From positions 1-64,000 of the forward strand of contig NZ_DRGY01000049.1 of NCBI RefSeq assembly GCF_011049865.1: a DNA stretch of 64,000 bases, read 5' to 3'. The DNA is from Marinobacter antarcticus. GTDB lineage: Bacteria; Pseudomonadota; Gammaproteobacteria; Pseudomonadales; Oleiphilaceae. A program made the position numbers and the translations under genes. Within the stretch, counting starts at the first letter, position 1, and the number at the start of each line of letters is the position of its first letter. This document shows, one piece after another, positions 56,514-64,000 of the stretch. Below the pieces are notes generated by a model that saw only the letters and a program-made list of their open reading frames with translations, searched no databases and had not been told where the DNA came from.

Positions 56514-57869
56514 TTAGTCAGCTTGTTGCTGGCGAATTTTCCTGGCCCAGCCTTCAACGCGAAGCATAAGATCGGGTACGTCTATGCGCGTCAGTTTGCC
56601 ATCCTGTACTTGAGGTACGCCGTTAATCCAGCTATGGGTTACCGCGCGGCCGTGGTTGCTGTAAACAAGGTGGGAAGCAGGGTCGTAAACTGGCTGAGTA
56701 AACGGATCGCTAAGATCGATGGCAATAATGTCGGCCAGCTTGCCTGCCACCAGCGAGCCCAGCTCGTGGTCCCGGCCTAACGCTTTGGCGCCATTGAGCG
56801 TTGCCACTTGAAGTGCCTCATGGGCACTGAGCGCTGCGGCATCGTTGGCAACAACTTTCGCAACCATGGCGGCGGTTCGAATTTCGCCAAACAGATCCAG
56901 ATCGTTATTGCTGGCGGCGCCGTCCGTGCCTATTGCCAGGTTAATACCGCTCTTCATAAGTTTATGGGCGGGGCAGAGGCCGCTGGCGAGCTTGAGGTTG
57001 GATTCAGGACAGTGAACGACGTGTGCACCTGTATTTGCAAGCAGGGCAATGTCGGAGTCGCTGATCTGGGTCATGTGAACACACTGGGTTTTTTCCCCTA
57101 GAACCCCGAGTTCCGCGAGCCGCTCGATAGGGCGCTTGCCCTGTTTTTCGAGGCCGTCTGTAACTTCGAATTCTGTTTCATGCAGATGAATCTGGATGCG
57201 GGCCCCGGTTTTCCGGGAGAGCGCGACCGCTTTGGTCAGCGGGCCGTCAGATACGGTGTAGGGTGCATGAGGTCCGATTGCCGGCATGATATAGCTGTCA
57301 TTTTTCCAGCTATTGATCAGTGCCTCACCCTTGCTCAGATACTCGTCTGGCCCGGCGCCCCAAACCGTGGGAAAATCCAGCAGCGGGAAGCAAACTTGCG
57401 CGCGCATGCCGGCATCGTGGGCCATCTGGGCCACAATCTCGGGGAAAAAGTACATGTCTGAAAAGGTTGTTGTGCCTGTTTTCAGCATTTCTGCCATGGC
57501 CAGCTGTGTTCCATCTGCAATAAATTGCTCACTGATAAACCGGCCTTCGGCGGGCCAGATATGGTCGTTCAGCCAGGTCATTAGAGGCAGATCATCCGCC
57601 ATGCCACGAAACAGTGACATGGCCGCATGGCCGTGCAGGTTGATCAACCCGGGCATCACCACGTGGTGAGCCAGTTCAATGGTCTCCCGAGTGCGGAATT
57701 GGTGATCCGCCTCCGCCATGGGTAGCACGGCTACAATCCGGGTGCCTTGGATGATAACCGCCTGATGTTCCAGCACGATTCCGTGGGGTTCAATCGGAAT
57801 CAGCCAGCGGGCGTTGATGCGAATATCGGCTGCGGTGATGGTATCTGCGGTAATGGTATCTGCGGTCAT
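56514..57869 (-). CDS. mtaD: MTA/SAH deaminase-type amidohydrolase
   Basis: 451 residues, amidohydrolase superfamily (TRZ/ATZ). Metal site: [19 protein letters not shown] (HxH), [10 protein letters not shown], and [14 protein letters not shown] (Asp). It converts 5'-methylthioadenosine, and often S-adenosylhomocysteine, to the inosine form. Start at [16 protein letters not shown], with GGCAGGG upstream. The first codons contain a 15-base tandem duplication (ACCGCAGATACCATT twice). Divergent from mtnA, the next step of methionine salvage in this lineage. Confidence 0.9.
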   Translation of the reverse strand: MTADTITADTITAADIRINARWLIPIEPHGIVLEHQAVIIQGTRIVAVLPMAEADHQFRTRETIELAHHVVMPGLINLHGHAAMSLFRGMADDLPLMTWLNDHIWPAEGRFISEQFIADGTQLAMAEMLKTGTTTFSDMYFFPEIVAQMAHDAGMRAQVCFPLLDFPTVWGAGPDEYLSKGEALINSWKNDSYIMPAIGPHAPYTVSDGPLTKAVALSRKTGARIQIHLHETEFEVTDGLEKQGKRPIERLAELGVLGEKTQCVHMTQISDSDIALLANTGAHVVHCPESNLKLASGLCPAHKLMKSGINLAIGTDGAASNNDLDLFGEIRTAAMVAKVVANDAAALSAHEALQVATLNGAKALGRDHELGSLVAGKLADIIAIDLSDPFTQPVYDPASHLVYSNHGRAVTHSWINGVPQVQDGKLTRIDVPDLMLRVEGWARKIRQQQAD

Positions 57870-57956
57870 TAACCCTGCCTTGCAGCGTCGGCCACGAATG
57901 AAATCGAGCACGAACAAACGTGCACAAGAGCGCCGAACAGTAAAATGTAGACCGGA

Positions 57957-57973
57957 AGTATAACCGTTATACT
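57957..57973. promoter_or_regulatory. 17-bp palindrome between mtaD and mtnA
   Basis: AGTATAACCGTTATACT: perfect 8-bp arms around a central C. It lies 35 bases upstream of the mtnA ATG and 87 bases upstream of the mtaD ATG, a good place for a repressor of both divergent genes. Confidence 0.55.
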
Positions 57974-58008
57974 GACCGTTTTCAGCGTTATGCAACGAGA
58001 GCCACGCT

Positions 58009-59091
58009 ATGAATAAGTCTAAAGAATTTCCTTCGCCCCGTGCAATGGGTACGGTCGCCCTCAGATGGCATGGCAGCAGTCTGGAACTGCTCGATCAGCG
58101 CCTGTTGCCCGCGCAGGAACAGTGGATAACACTCAAAGACGCTTCGGGTGTGGCGTGGTGCATTCAGGATATGACCGTGCGCGGCGCGCCGGCTATTGGT
58201 ATCAGCGCGGCCTACGGAGTTGCGTTGGCGGCTCACCACGCCAAAAACGAAAGCTGGGAGGCTGAAATCGATCAGGCCATCCGTGAGCTTTCCGCGTCGC
58301 GGCCAACCGCGGTGAATCTGTTCTGGGCTTTGCAACGAATGGAGCGGGTTTTTCATGCCAGTGGATCACTCAATGAAGCCCGGAACCGGTTGGCGGATGA
58401 GGCGGTTGCTATCCATCAGGAAGATCTTGCGGGCAACCTGGCCATGGCCGATCACGCTCTGGACGCCATGGGGTTTTCGGCAGATGCCGGCTCCGCCACG
58501 CCGGTTTCGGTGCTCACTCACTGCAACACAGGCGCGCTCGCAACGGGGGGCTACGGCACCGCGTTGGGTGTTATTCGCCGGCTGCATGAGCAAAAGTTGC
58601 TCAAGCAGGTCTATGCGGATGAAACCCGGCCCTGGCTTCAGGGCAGTCGCCTTACGGCCTGGGAGCTGATGCGCGATGGTATTCCGGTAACACTGAATGC
58701 CGATGGTGCGGCAGCGACTATTCTTGCAGCGGGAGATGTTCGGTGGGTTATTGTTGGTGCAGACCGCATTACCGCCAACGGGGATGTGGCCAATAAGATA
58801 GGAACTTATAGCCTTTCAGTATTGGCACGCCATCACAACGTCAAATTTATGGTTGTGGCGCCCTCCAGCACCGTAGATATGACGCTGAAATCGGGCGCAG
58901 AGATTCCCATTGAGGAACGTGATGGTCGCGAAATTCGGGAGATTCGAGGCATCCCGCTTGCCCCGGAGGGCGTGCGAGTATTCAACCCGGTGTTCGATGT
59001 AACCCCCGCAGCCCTGATTGACGTCATCGTGACCGAGAAGGGCTGGGTGCGAAATCCTGACGTTAACGCAATGCTCAGGCTACTGGGCTGA
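58009..59091 (+). CDS. mtnA: Methylthioribose-1-phosphate isomerase
   Basis: 360 residues, eIF2B-like fold. Motifs: MTVRGAPAIGISAAYG, SVLTHCNTGALATGGYGTALG (catalytic Cys), ADETRPWLQGSRLTAWEL, and IVGADRITANGDVANKIGTY (catalytic Asp). It isomerises methylthioribose-1-phosphate to methylthioribulose-1-phosphate in methionine salvage. Convergent with prc (12 bases apart). Confidence 0.96.
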   Translation: MNKSKEFPSPRAMGTVALRWHGSSLELLDQRLLPAQEQWITLKDASGVAWCIQDMTVRGAPAIGISAAYGVALAAHHAKNESWEAEIDQAIRELSASRPTAVNLFWALQRMERVFHASGSLNEARNRLADEAVAIHQEDLAGNLAMADHALDAMGFSADAGSATPVSVLTHCNTGALATGGYGTALGVIRRLHEQKLLKQVYADETRPWLQGSRLTAWELMRDGIPVTLNADGAAATILAAGDVRWVIVGADRITANGDVANKIGTYSLSVLARHHNVKFMVVAPSSTVDMTLKSGAEIPIEERDGREIREIRGIPLAPEGVRVFNPVFDVTPAALIDVIVTEKGWVRNPDVNAMLRLLG

Positions 59092-59103
59092 TGATCCTTT
59101 GAA

Positions 59104-61278
59104 TCACTGCTTGGTTTCAGCCTGAGCAGCAAACTGTTGTGGCGTCAGAATGGACGCCATCCGCTTATCCAGTTCCAGCATGTCGGCCATGATGTCTCCG
59201 CCTTCGCGAATTACGAAGTCGAGCTCTTCGTCTTTCGTGCTCAGGTCCGCAGCCTGTTGGTCCTGCCAGTCTTCCAGCGCTTCCAGCGAGTCGAATGGCG
59301 CTTCGCCGCGCAGTTCCCTGCGCGCATTGGCGATGGTCAACTGGGTGCGCTCGATCTGCTTCTGTTCAACGGTGCGCTCGTCCAGGTTGAGGCTCACGGT
59401 ATCTCTGAGGCGCTGATCCTTGAGGAAATCGATCTCTTGCTGAAGAAGGCTGAACTCAGCGCTATGGGCAAAGCGATTCTCATGACGTGCCCGAAGTTCA
59501 TCGATAATGCCGCTGAAATCGAAGTATCTGGCATGGGGCACGGCGTCTATCTGATCCCAGGGTAGGGCGTGATCCAGCGCATCCTCGCCAATCCGTGTTT
59601 TGTCGATACGCGAAGGGATTTCGATATCCGGGATCACGCCCTTGTGCTGGGTGGAACCGCCCGATACGCGGTAGAACTTCGACTGGGTAATTTTGAGCTG
59701 GCCGTGGTTTAACGGGCGAACAGCCTGGACTGTGCCTTTGCCAAACGTTTGCGAACCAACGATCAGGCCGCGGCCGTAATCCTGAATGGCGCCCGCGAAA
59801 ATCTCGGATGCCGAGGCGCTCATGCGGTTGGTGAGCACCACTAAAGGCCCACCATAGGCAACCGACGCATCGTTGTCACTAAGAACCTGAACCTCGTTGC
59901 TCGAGTTGCGAATCTGCACCGTGGGGCCCGTGTCGATAAACAGGCCAACCAGGTCATTGGCCTCATTCAGGGCGCCGCCGCCATTGTTGCGCAGGTCAAT
60001 CACCAGGCCGTCTACGTTGTCTTGTTCAAGCTCCGCAATCAGTTTCCGAACGTCACGGGTCGTGCTCTTGTAGTTCGGGTCGCCGGCCTGCATGGCGCGA
60101 AAATCAGCATAAAACGTAGGCACGGTAATCACGCCAACGGTGTATTTTTCGCCATTGCGTTCAAATTCGATCGTATCTTTGCTCGCGCTTTGCTCTTCCA
60201 GCTTGACCTGGTCACGGCTGATGGCGATGGATTTGGTCAGGGTTTCGTCCGTCGCGCTGGCGGGGACTACCTCAAGGGTAACCACAGAGTTGCGCGGGCC
60301 GCGGATAAGGTCGACCACTTCATCAAGGCGCCATCCGATCACATTCACCGGCTTTTCGCCTTCCTGCGCCACCGATACAATTCTGTCGGCAGGCTTTAGC
60401 TGACCCTGCTTTGAAGCTGGGCCGCCCGGAACCAGCCGGACCACTTTGGTGTACTCGTTGTCTGCCTGAAGAACGGCACCGATACCTTCAAGTGAGAGGC
60501 TCATATTGATATTGAAGTTTTCGGATGTGCGCGGCGAAAAGTAGGAGGTGTGAGGGTCCCACATGCCGGTAAACGCGTTCATGTAAGCCTGGAATGCGTC
60601 CTCGCTGCGTGCTTGATAGGCCCGCTTGAGCTGGCCTTCATAGCGGCGTTTCAGCGTGTCGGTAATAGCGTCGTCTTCAGCACCGCTGAGGCGTTGGGCC
60701 AACACGGCATTTTTGATGCGTTTCATCCACAACTCATCAAGCGCCTTTTTGTCTGGCTCCCACTCTGCATCAGAGCGATCAAGCAGAATGCTTTCATGGG
60801 TATTGAAATTCAGGTTCTCTATGCCATCGTCCAGAGTATCAAGCGCAAAGTGCAGGCGCTCGATAACGCGCTGCTGAACCAGGTTGTAAATATCAAATCC
60901 AGGCTGTAACTGGCCGGTTTTCAGGGCAGATCCAAGTCGGCTTCGCACTTTGCCGAGCGTCTGTACGTCGCTGCCGGTCAGGTAAATTTTCTGGCCGTCG
61001 AGGTAGCTCAGGTAGGCATCAAATACGTCGCCGGAAAGCTTGTCGTTAATACTCAGATCGCGGAAATGAGTGAACTGCAGCTGCCGGGCAATGAGTATGT
61101 TGGCACGAGCCTGATCAATCGTTGGGGCTACCGGTGTATACTTATCCGGTTCAGCCGCTTTTGCGTGAACGCCGAAAGGCGCTGACAGAAGCAGTGCAAT
61201 GGTGAGTGCCTGGCAAACGCCCATCCGTGCTGACTTGAACGGCGTGTGACGGACAGATATTTTTTCCGCGATGGTCAT
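59104..61278 (-). CDS. prc: C-terminal processing (tail-specific) peptidase
   Basis: 724 residues, S41A family. Signal peptide about 1-40; N-terminal helical domain, PDZ (about 250-330; GIGAVLQADNEYTKVVRLVPGGPASKQGQLKPADRI), protease domain with Ser in NRMSASASEIFAGA and Lys in GSQTFGKGTVQ, and a C-terminal DUF3340-like helical domain. Cuts periplasmic proteins, including peptidoglycan enzymes. Confidence 0.94.
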   Translation of the reverse strand: MTIAEKISVRHTPFKSARMGVCQALTIALLLSAPFGVHAKAAEPDKYTPVAPTIDQARANILIARQLQFTHFRDLSINDKLSGDVFDAYLSYLDGQKIYLTGSDVQTLGKVRSRLGSALKTGQLQPGFDIYNLVQQRVIERLHFALDTLDDGIENLNFNTHESILLDRSDAEWEPDKKALDELWMKRIKNAVLAQRLSGAEDDAITDTLKRRYEGQLKRAYQARSEDAFQAYMNAFTGMWDPHTSYFSPRTSENFNINMSLSLEGIGAVLQADNEYTKVVRLVPGGPASKQGQLKPADRIVSVAQEGEKPVNVIGWRLDEVVDLIRGPRNSVVTLEVVPASATDETLTKSIAISRDQVKLEEQSASKDTIEFERNGEKYTVGVITVPTFYADFRAMQAGDPNYKSTTRDVRKLIAELEQDNVDGLVIDLRNNGGGALNEANDLVGLFIDTGPTVQIRNSSNEVQVLSDNDASVAYGGPLVVLTNRMSASASEIFAGAIQDYGRGLIVGSQTFGKGTVQAVRPLNHGQLKITQSKFYRVSGGSTQHKGVIPDIEIPSRIDKTRIGEDALDHALPWDQIDAVPHARYFDFSGIIDELRARHENRFAHSAEFSLLQQEIDFLKDQRLRDTVSLNLDERTVEQKQIERTQLTIANARRELRGEAPFDSLEALEDWQDQQAADLSTKDEELDFVIREGGDIMADMLELDKRMASILTPQQFAAQAETKQ

Positions 61279-61491
61279 ATAGGCTTACCTGACGATTCTG
61301 GGGGCCTGCCCGGTGTATCTGGAACTGGGTCACCCGTGGGCTGATTGATTTATTGTAGGCAAGGGCTACACCCGTTGCTATAGGCATGACGTATCGGTTC
61401 GTGACAATCTATCCATAAACCGGATGCGGTATTGGCGGAAATGCCCTTGATGGAAGGGCTGGGGGCAGCTCGGGCGTAGAATAAAATCGGA

Positions 61492-61519
61492 GGCGGAGGG
61501 AAGGGGCACTCCCTCCGCC
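61492..61519 (-). terminator. Terminator after the fadB-like gene
   Basis: Stem GGCGGAGGGA (61492-61501), 8-base loop, stem TCCCTCCGCC (61510-61519). It lies 12 bases past the leftward fadB-like stop (61531). On the minus strand the stem is followed by TCCGATTTTATT, a modest T-rich tail. Confidence 0.65.
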
Positions 61520-61530
61520 ATTCAGATATT

Positions 61531-63681
61531 TCAGGCGAAGCGTTTTTCCTGTTCTGCGTGCTCAAGCAGCAGCGCAGGTGGAGCAAAGCGCTCGCCATAC
61601 GCTTCAGCCAGTTCTCCAGCGCGCTCGGCAAAGGCTCTCACGCCGTACTGATTGATAAACTGTATGGCGCCGCCGGTCCATGGGGCATAGCCGATACCGA
61701 AGATACTGCCGACGTTGGCATCTGCCACGGTGCGCAATACGCCTTCTTCCAGGCAGCGAACCGTTTCAATCGCCTGAATGAACAGAATGCGGTCTTTCAG
61801 ATCCTGCAATTTTACGTGGCGGGCTTTGTCGCTGTTCACATAAAGCGTTTCAAGTTCTTGCCACAGGAATTTCTTGCCTTTGGCGGGGTACTCATAGAAG
61901 CCCGCACCGGCGGCCTTGCCTTTGCGGCCGTACGTATTAACCATCTGGTCAATAATCGCCTCTGCGGGGTGCGCATTCCAGGTTTCCCCTGCGGCTTCCA
62001 CGTCTTTTTTGCTCTGATCGCGAACATGCTGCATCAGCGTCATGCTGACTTCATCGGAAATCGTCAAAGGGCCAACGGGCATGCCTGCCAGCAAACCTGC
62101 GTTTTCGATGCTGGAAGGATGAATACCTTCGCCCAGCATACAAATCCCCTCGTTAACGAAGGTGCCGAAAACGCGGGAGGTGAAAAAACCGCGACTGTCG
62201 TTAACAACCACAGGAATTTTGCCGATCTGCTGAACGTAATCGAAGGACCGTGCCAGGGTTTCATCCGATGTTTTTTCTCCCACAATGATTTCCACAAGTT
62301 GCATCTTGTCGACGGGAGAAAAAAAGTGCTGCCCGATGTAATTTTCTGGCTTGGCTGATGCTTCGGCCAACTGTGTAATGGGGATGGTGGAAGTGTTGGA
62401 CGCAAAAATGCCATTTTTGACCAGCCTTGGCTCGGCTTCAGCGGTCACTTTGGCCTTCAGGTCGCTGTCTTCAAATACAGCTTCAATCACCAGATCGCAG
62501 CCTTCCAGATCTTCGGCAGAGGCGGTGGCCATAATACGGCCCAGTATCTCAGCCTTCTTCTCTTCGGTCATGCGCCCTCGACTGACCTGTTTCGTCAGCA
62601 GGTTTTCCGAGTAGCTTTTGCCTTTTTCAGCGCTTTCGACAGAAACGTCTTTAAGCACCACGTCCATGCCACGGCTGGCGGTTGAGAAGGCGATGCCGGC
62701 CCCCATCATGCCTGCGCCAAGTACGCCAACCTTTTTGAAGGTCGCTTTCTCTACGCCTTGCGGGCGGCTGCCACCCGCATTGATGTCATTAAGCTGGAAC
62801 CAGAAGGTACCGGTCATGTTCTTGGCAACCTGGCCAGTGACCAGTTCAGCAAAATAGCGGGTCTCGATCAGGCTGCCGTTGTCGAAATCAACCTGCGCGC
62901 CTTCAACGGCGGCCGAAAGAATACGCTCCGGAGCCGGGTAGCATCCTTTGGTTTTCTGTTTCAGCATGGCTGGGGCAATGGCCAGCTTCTGTGCCATGGC
63001 GGGATGATGAGGCGCGCCACCTGGCAACTTGAAGCCTTTCTTGTCCCACGGCTGCTGACACTGGGGGTTTGCTTCAATGAAGGCTTTTGCCTTGGCCATC
63101 ATGTCATCGACCGAATCGGCCAGTTCATCAACAATACCGGCTTTCAGGGCCGCGGATGGGCGCACTTTTTTGCCCTCCATCAAAAACGGGAAAGCGGCTT
63201 CCAGGCCAATCATTCTGGGTAAACGCTGAGTGCCGCCGCCGCCAGGAAGTAGGCCAAGCGTGACTTCAGGCAGTCCCAGTTGAATGCTGTTGTCATTCAG
63301 CACTATGCGATGGTGACACGCCAGGGCGATTTCGAGACCGCCGCCCAGCGCAGCGCCGTTGATGGCAGCGACCATGGGTTTGCCGCAGGTTTCCAGCGCG
63401 CGCATCTGGGCTTTCATGCCGTTGACCATGTCTTCAAAGGCCTGGGCGTCGTCGCGGGTCACCTGATGAATTTCTTTCAGGTCGCCGCCGGCAAAGAAGG
63501 TTTTCTTGGCAGAGGTAATGATAATGCCGCGAAGGTTGTCCAGGTCGCCCTGAACTTTGCTGGCGGTTTCGTTGAGGGCTTCACGGAAGACCGCGTTCAT
63601 CGTGTTCGCGGATTGGCCCGGCATGTCGATGGTGAGGGTCAGAATCTGATCCGAACCCAGTTCATAACGGATAGCACTCAT
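61531..63681 (-). CDS. FadB-like enoyl-CoA hydratase / 3-hydroxyacyl-CoA dehydrogenase
   Basis: 716 residues: crotonase domain (about 1-190; ACGKPMVAAINGAALGGGLEIALACHHRI, GLLPGGGGTQRLPRM) followed by the NAD-binding HAD domain (about 305-500; KKVGVLGAGMMGAGIAFSTASRG) and C-terminal dehydrogenase domains. This is the alpha subunit layout of the fatty-acid beta-oxidation complex (FadB/FadJ). The thiolase gene follows upstream on the same strand, 32 bases away, so they form a fadBA-type unit. Confidence 0.93.
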   Translation of the reverse strand: MSAIRYELGSDQILTLTIDMPGQSANTMNAVFREALNETASKVQGDLDNLRGIIITSAKKTFFAGGDLKEIHQVTRDDAQAFEDMVNGMKAQMRALETCGKPMVAAINGAALGGGLEIALACHHRIVLNDNSIQLGLPEVTLGLLPGGGGTQRLPRMIGLEAAFPFLMEGKKVRPSAALKAGIVDELADSVDDMMAKAKAFIEANPQCQQPWDKKGFKLPGGAPHHPAMAQKLAIAPAMLKQKTKGCYPAPERILSAAVEGAQVDFDNGSLIETRYFAELVTGQVAKNMTGTFWFQLNDINAGGSRPQGVEKATFKKVGVLGAGMMGAGIAFSTASRGMDVVLKDVSVESAEKGKSYSENLLTKQVSRGRMTEEKKAEILGRIMATASAEDLEGCDLVIEAVFEDSDLKAKVTAEAEPRLVKNGIFASNTSTIPITQLAEASAKPENYIGQHFFSPVDKMQLVEIIVGEKTSDETLARSFDYVQQIGKIPVVVNDSRGFFTSRVFGTFVNEGICMLGEGIHPSSIENAGLLAGMPVGPLTISDEVSMTLMQHVRDQSKKDVEAAGETWNAHPAEAIIDQMVNTYGRKGKAAGAGFYEYPAKGKKFLWQELETLYVNSDKARHVKLQDLKDRILFIQAIETVRCLEEGVLRTVADANVGSIFGIGYAPWTGGAIQFINQYGVRAFAERAGELAEAYGERFAPPALLLEHAEQEKRFA

Positions 63682-63713
63682 AATCGGTTGTCCTTGCAGA
63701 AAAAGTGTGGGAT

Positions 63714-64000
63714 TCAGACCCGCTCAATGATGGTGGCGATGCCCATGCCGCCGCCGACGCACAGAGTCGCCAGCCCGAAGCGCAGTTCACGACGTTCAAG
63801 TTCATCCAGCAGGGTGCCCAGAATCATCGCGCCGGTGGCGCCCAGCGGATGGCCCATGGCGATTGCACCGCCGTTCACATTCACTTTTTCATCCGGAACC
63901 GAGAGCTCCTTCTGGAAGCGCATTACCACGGAGGCAAAGGCTTCGTTCACTTCAAACAAATCAATCTGATCGATGGTCATGCCAGCCTTTGCCAGTGCCT
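63714..64000 (-). CDS. Acetyl-CoA acyltransferase (thiolase), C-terminal part
   Basis: 3' end of a thiolase gene cut by the window edge; about 95 codons. [16 protein letters not shown], the HPLGATGA loop and [19 protein letters not shown] with the active-site Cys (CVGGGMG) are the classic C-terminal thiolase motifs. It is the beta subunit partner of the fadB-like gene. The N-terminus is off the window. Confidence 0.93.
   Translation of the reverse strand, partial: ALAKAGMTIDQIDLFEVNEAFASVVMRFQKELSVPDEKVNVNGGAIAMGHPLGATGAMILGTLLDELERRELRFGLATLCVGGGMGIATIIERV

Noticed and set aside
1..64000. CRISPR arrays, IS elements, integrase genes
   Set aside because: No regularly spaced repeats, transposase or integrase sequences were seen; the only transposon-like sequence is the adapter.

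Overview
The window looks like chromosomal DNA of a Marinobacter-type gammaproteobacterium. The main evidence is a 661-residue two-domain fatty acyl reductase of the kind known from Marinobacter wax-ester synthesis. Gene orders shared with Pseudomonas and its relatives (rnt-pyrC-motY; mtaD-ubiG-mupP-yciK with divergent mtnA) support this. The assignment comes from recalled protein resemblance and gene order; no search was run. The first 19 bases are not genomic: they are the Tn5/Nextera mosaic-end adapter, so the window starts at an untrimmed contig edge inside nuoF.

Layout. 20-10835: the distal nuo operon (nuoF 3' end, then nuoG to nuoN), tightly overlapped and encoding most of respiratory complex I. 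11143-16538: a small lipoprotein facing a leftward operon of response regulator, LysM/FecR protein and CHASE2 histidine kinase. 16655-25967: housekeeping and mixed genes (topB, a BolA-like protein, a YciO/Sua5-like protein, rnk, a class V aminotransferase, a large choice-of-anchor I lipoprotein, a phasin-like repeat protein, a PEP-CTERM protein).

26350-38150 looks like an accessory metal/thiol-redox island ending at tRNA-Arg(CCT). Its left, leftward half has a small Cys-containing exported protein, DUF411, a BNR-type protein, cytochrome c and CcdA. Its rightward half has a MerR-type regulator, a 38-codon remnant of a metal P-type ATPase, two membrane proteins, a second small exported protein, a DsbG-like protein, DsbD split into two genes, SCO, TlpA, a 1-Cys peroxiredoxin, a methyltransferase and a decayed lgt copy. 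Nearly identical MerR-type promoters lie before the merR gene and, 6 kb away, before the peroxiredoxin gene. This suggests one metal-sensing regulon linking copper handling, periplasmic thiol repair and peroxide removal. The thiol part resembles a rearranged Scs (suppressor of copper sensitivity) system and is the best candidate here for an under-described system.

38335-64000 is core genome: two glycosyltransferase-like genes, an M16 protease, the fatty acyl reductase with twin dyads upstream, rnt, pyrC, motY, a divergent HDAC-family deacetylase / Pat-type acetyltransferase pair, rdgC, a DUF2788 gene, yaaA, a glutaredoxin-like gene, yciK, mupP, ubiG, mtaD, mtnA (with a perfect 17-bp palindrome between the last two), prc, and a fadB-like gene with a truncated thiolase at the right edge.
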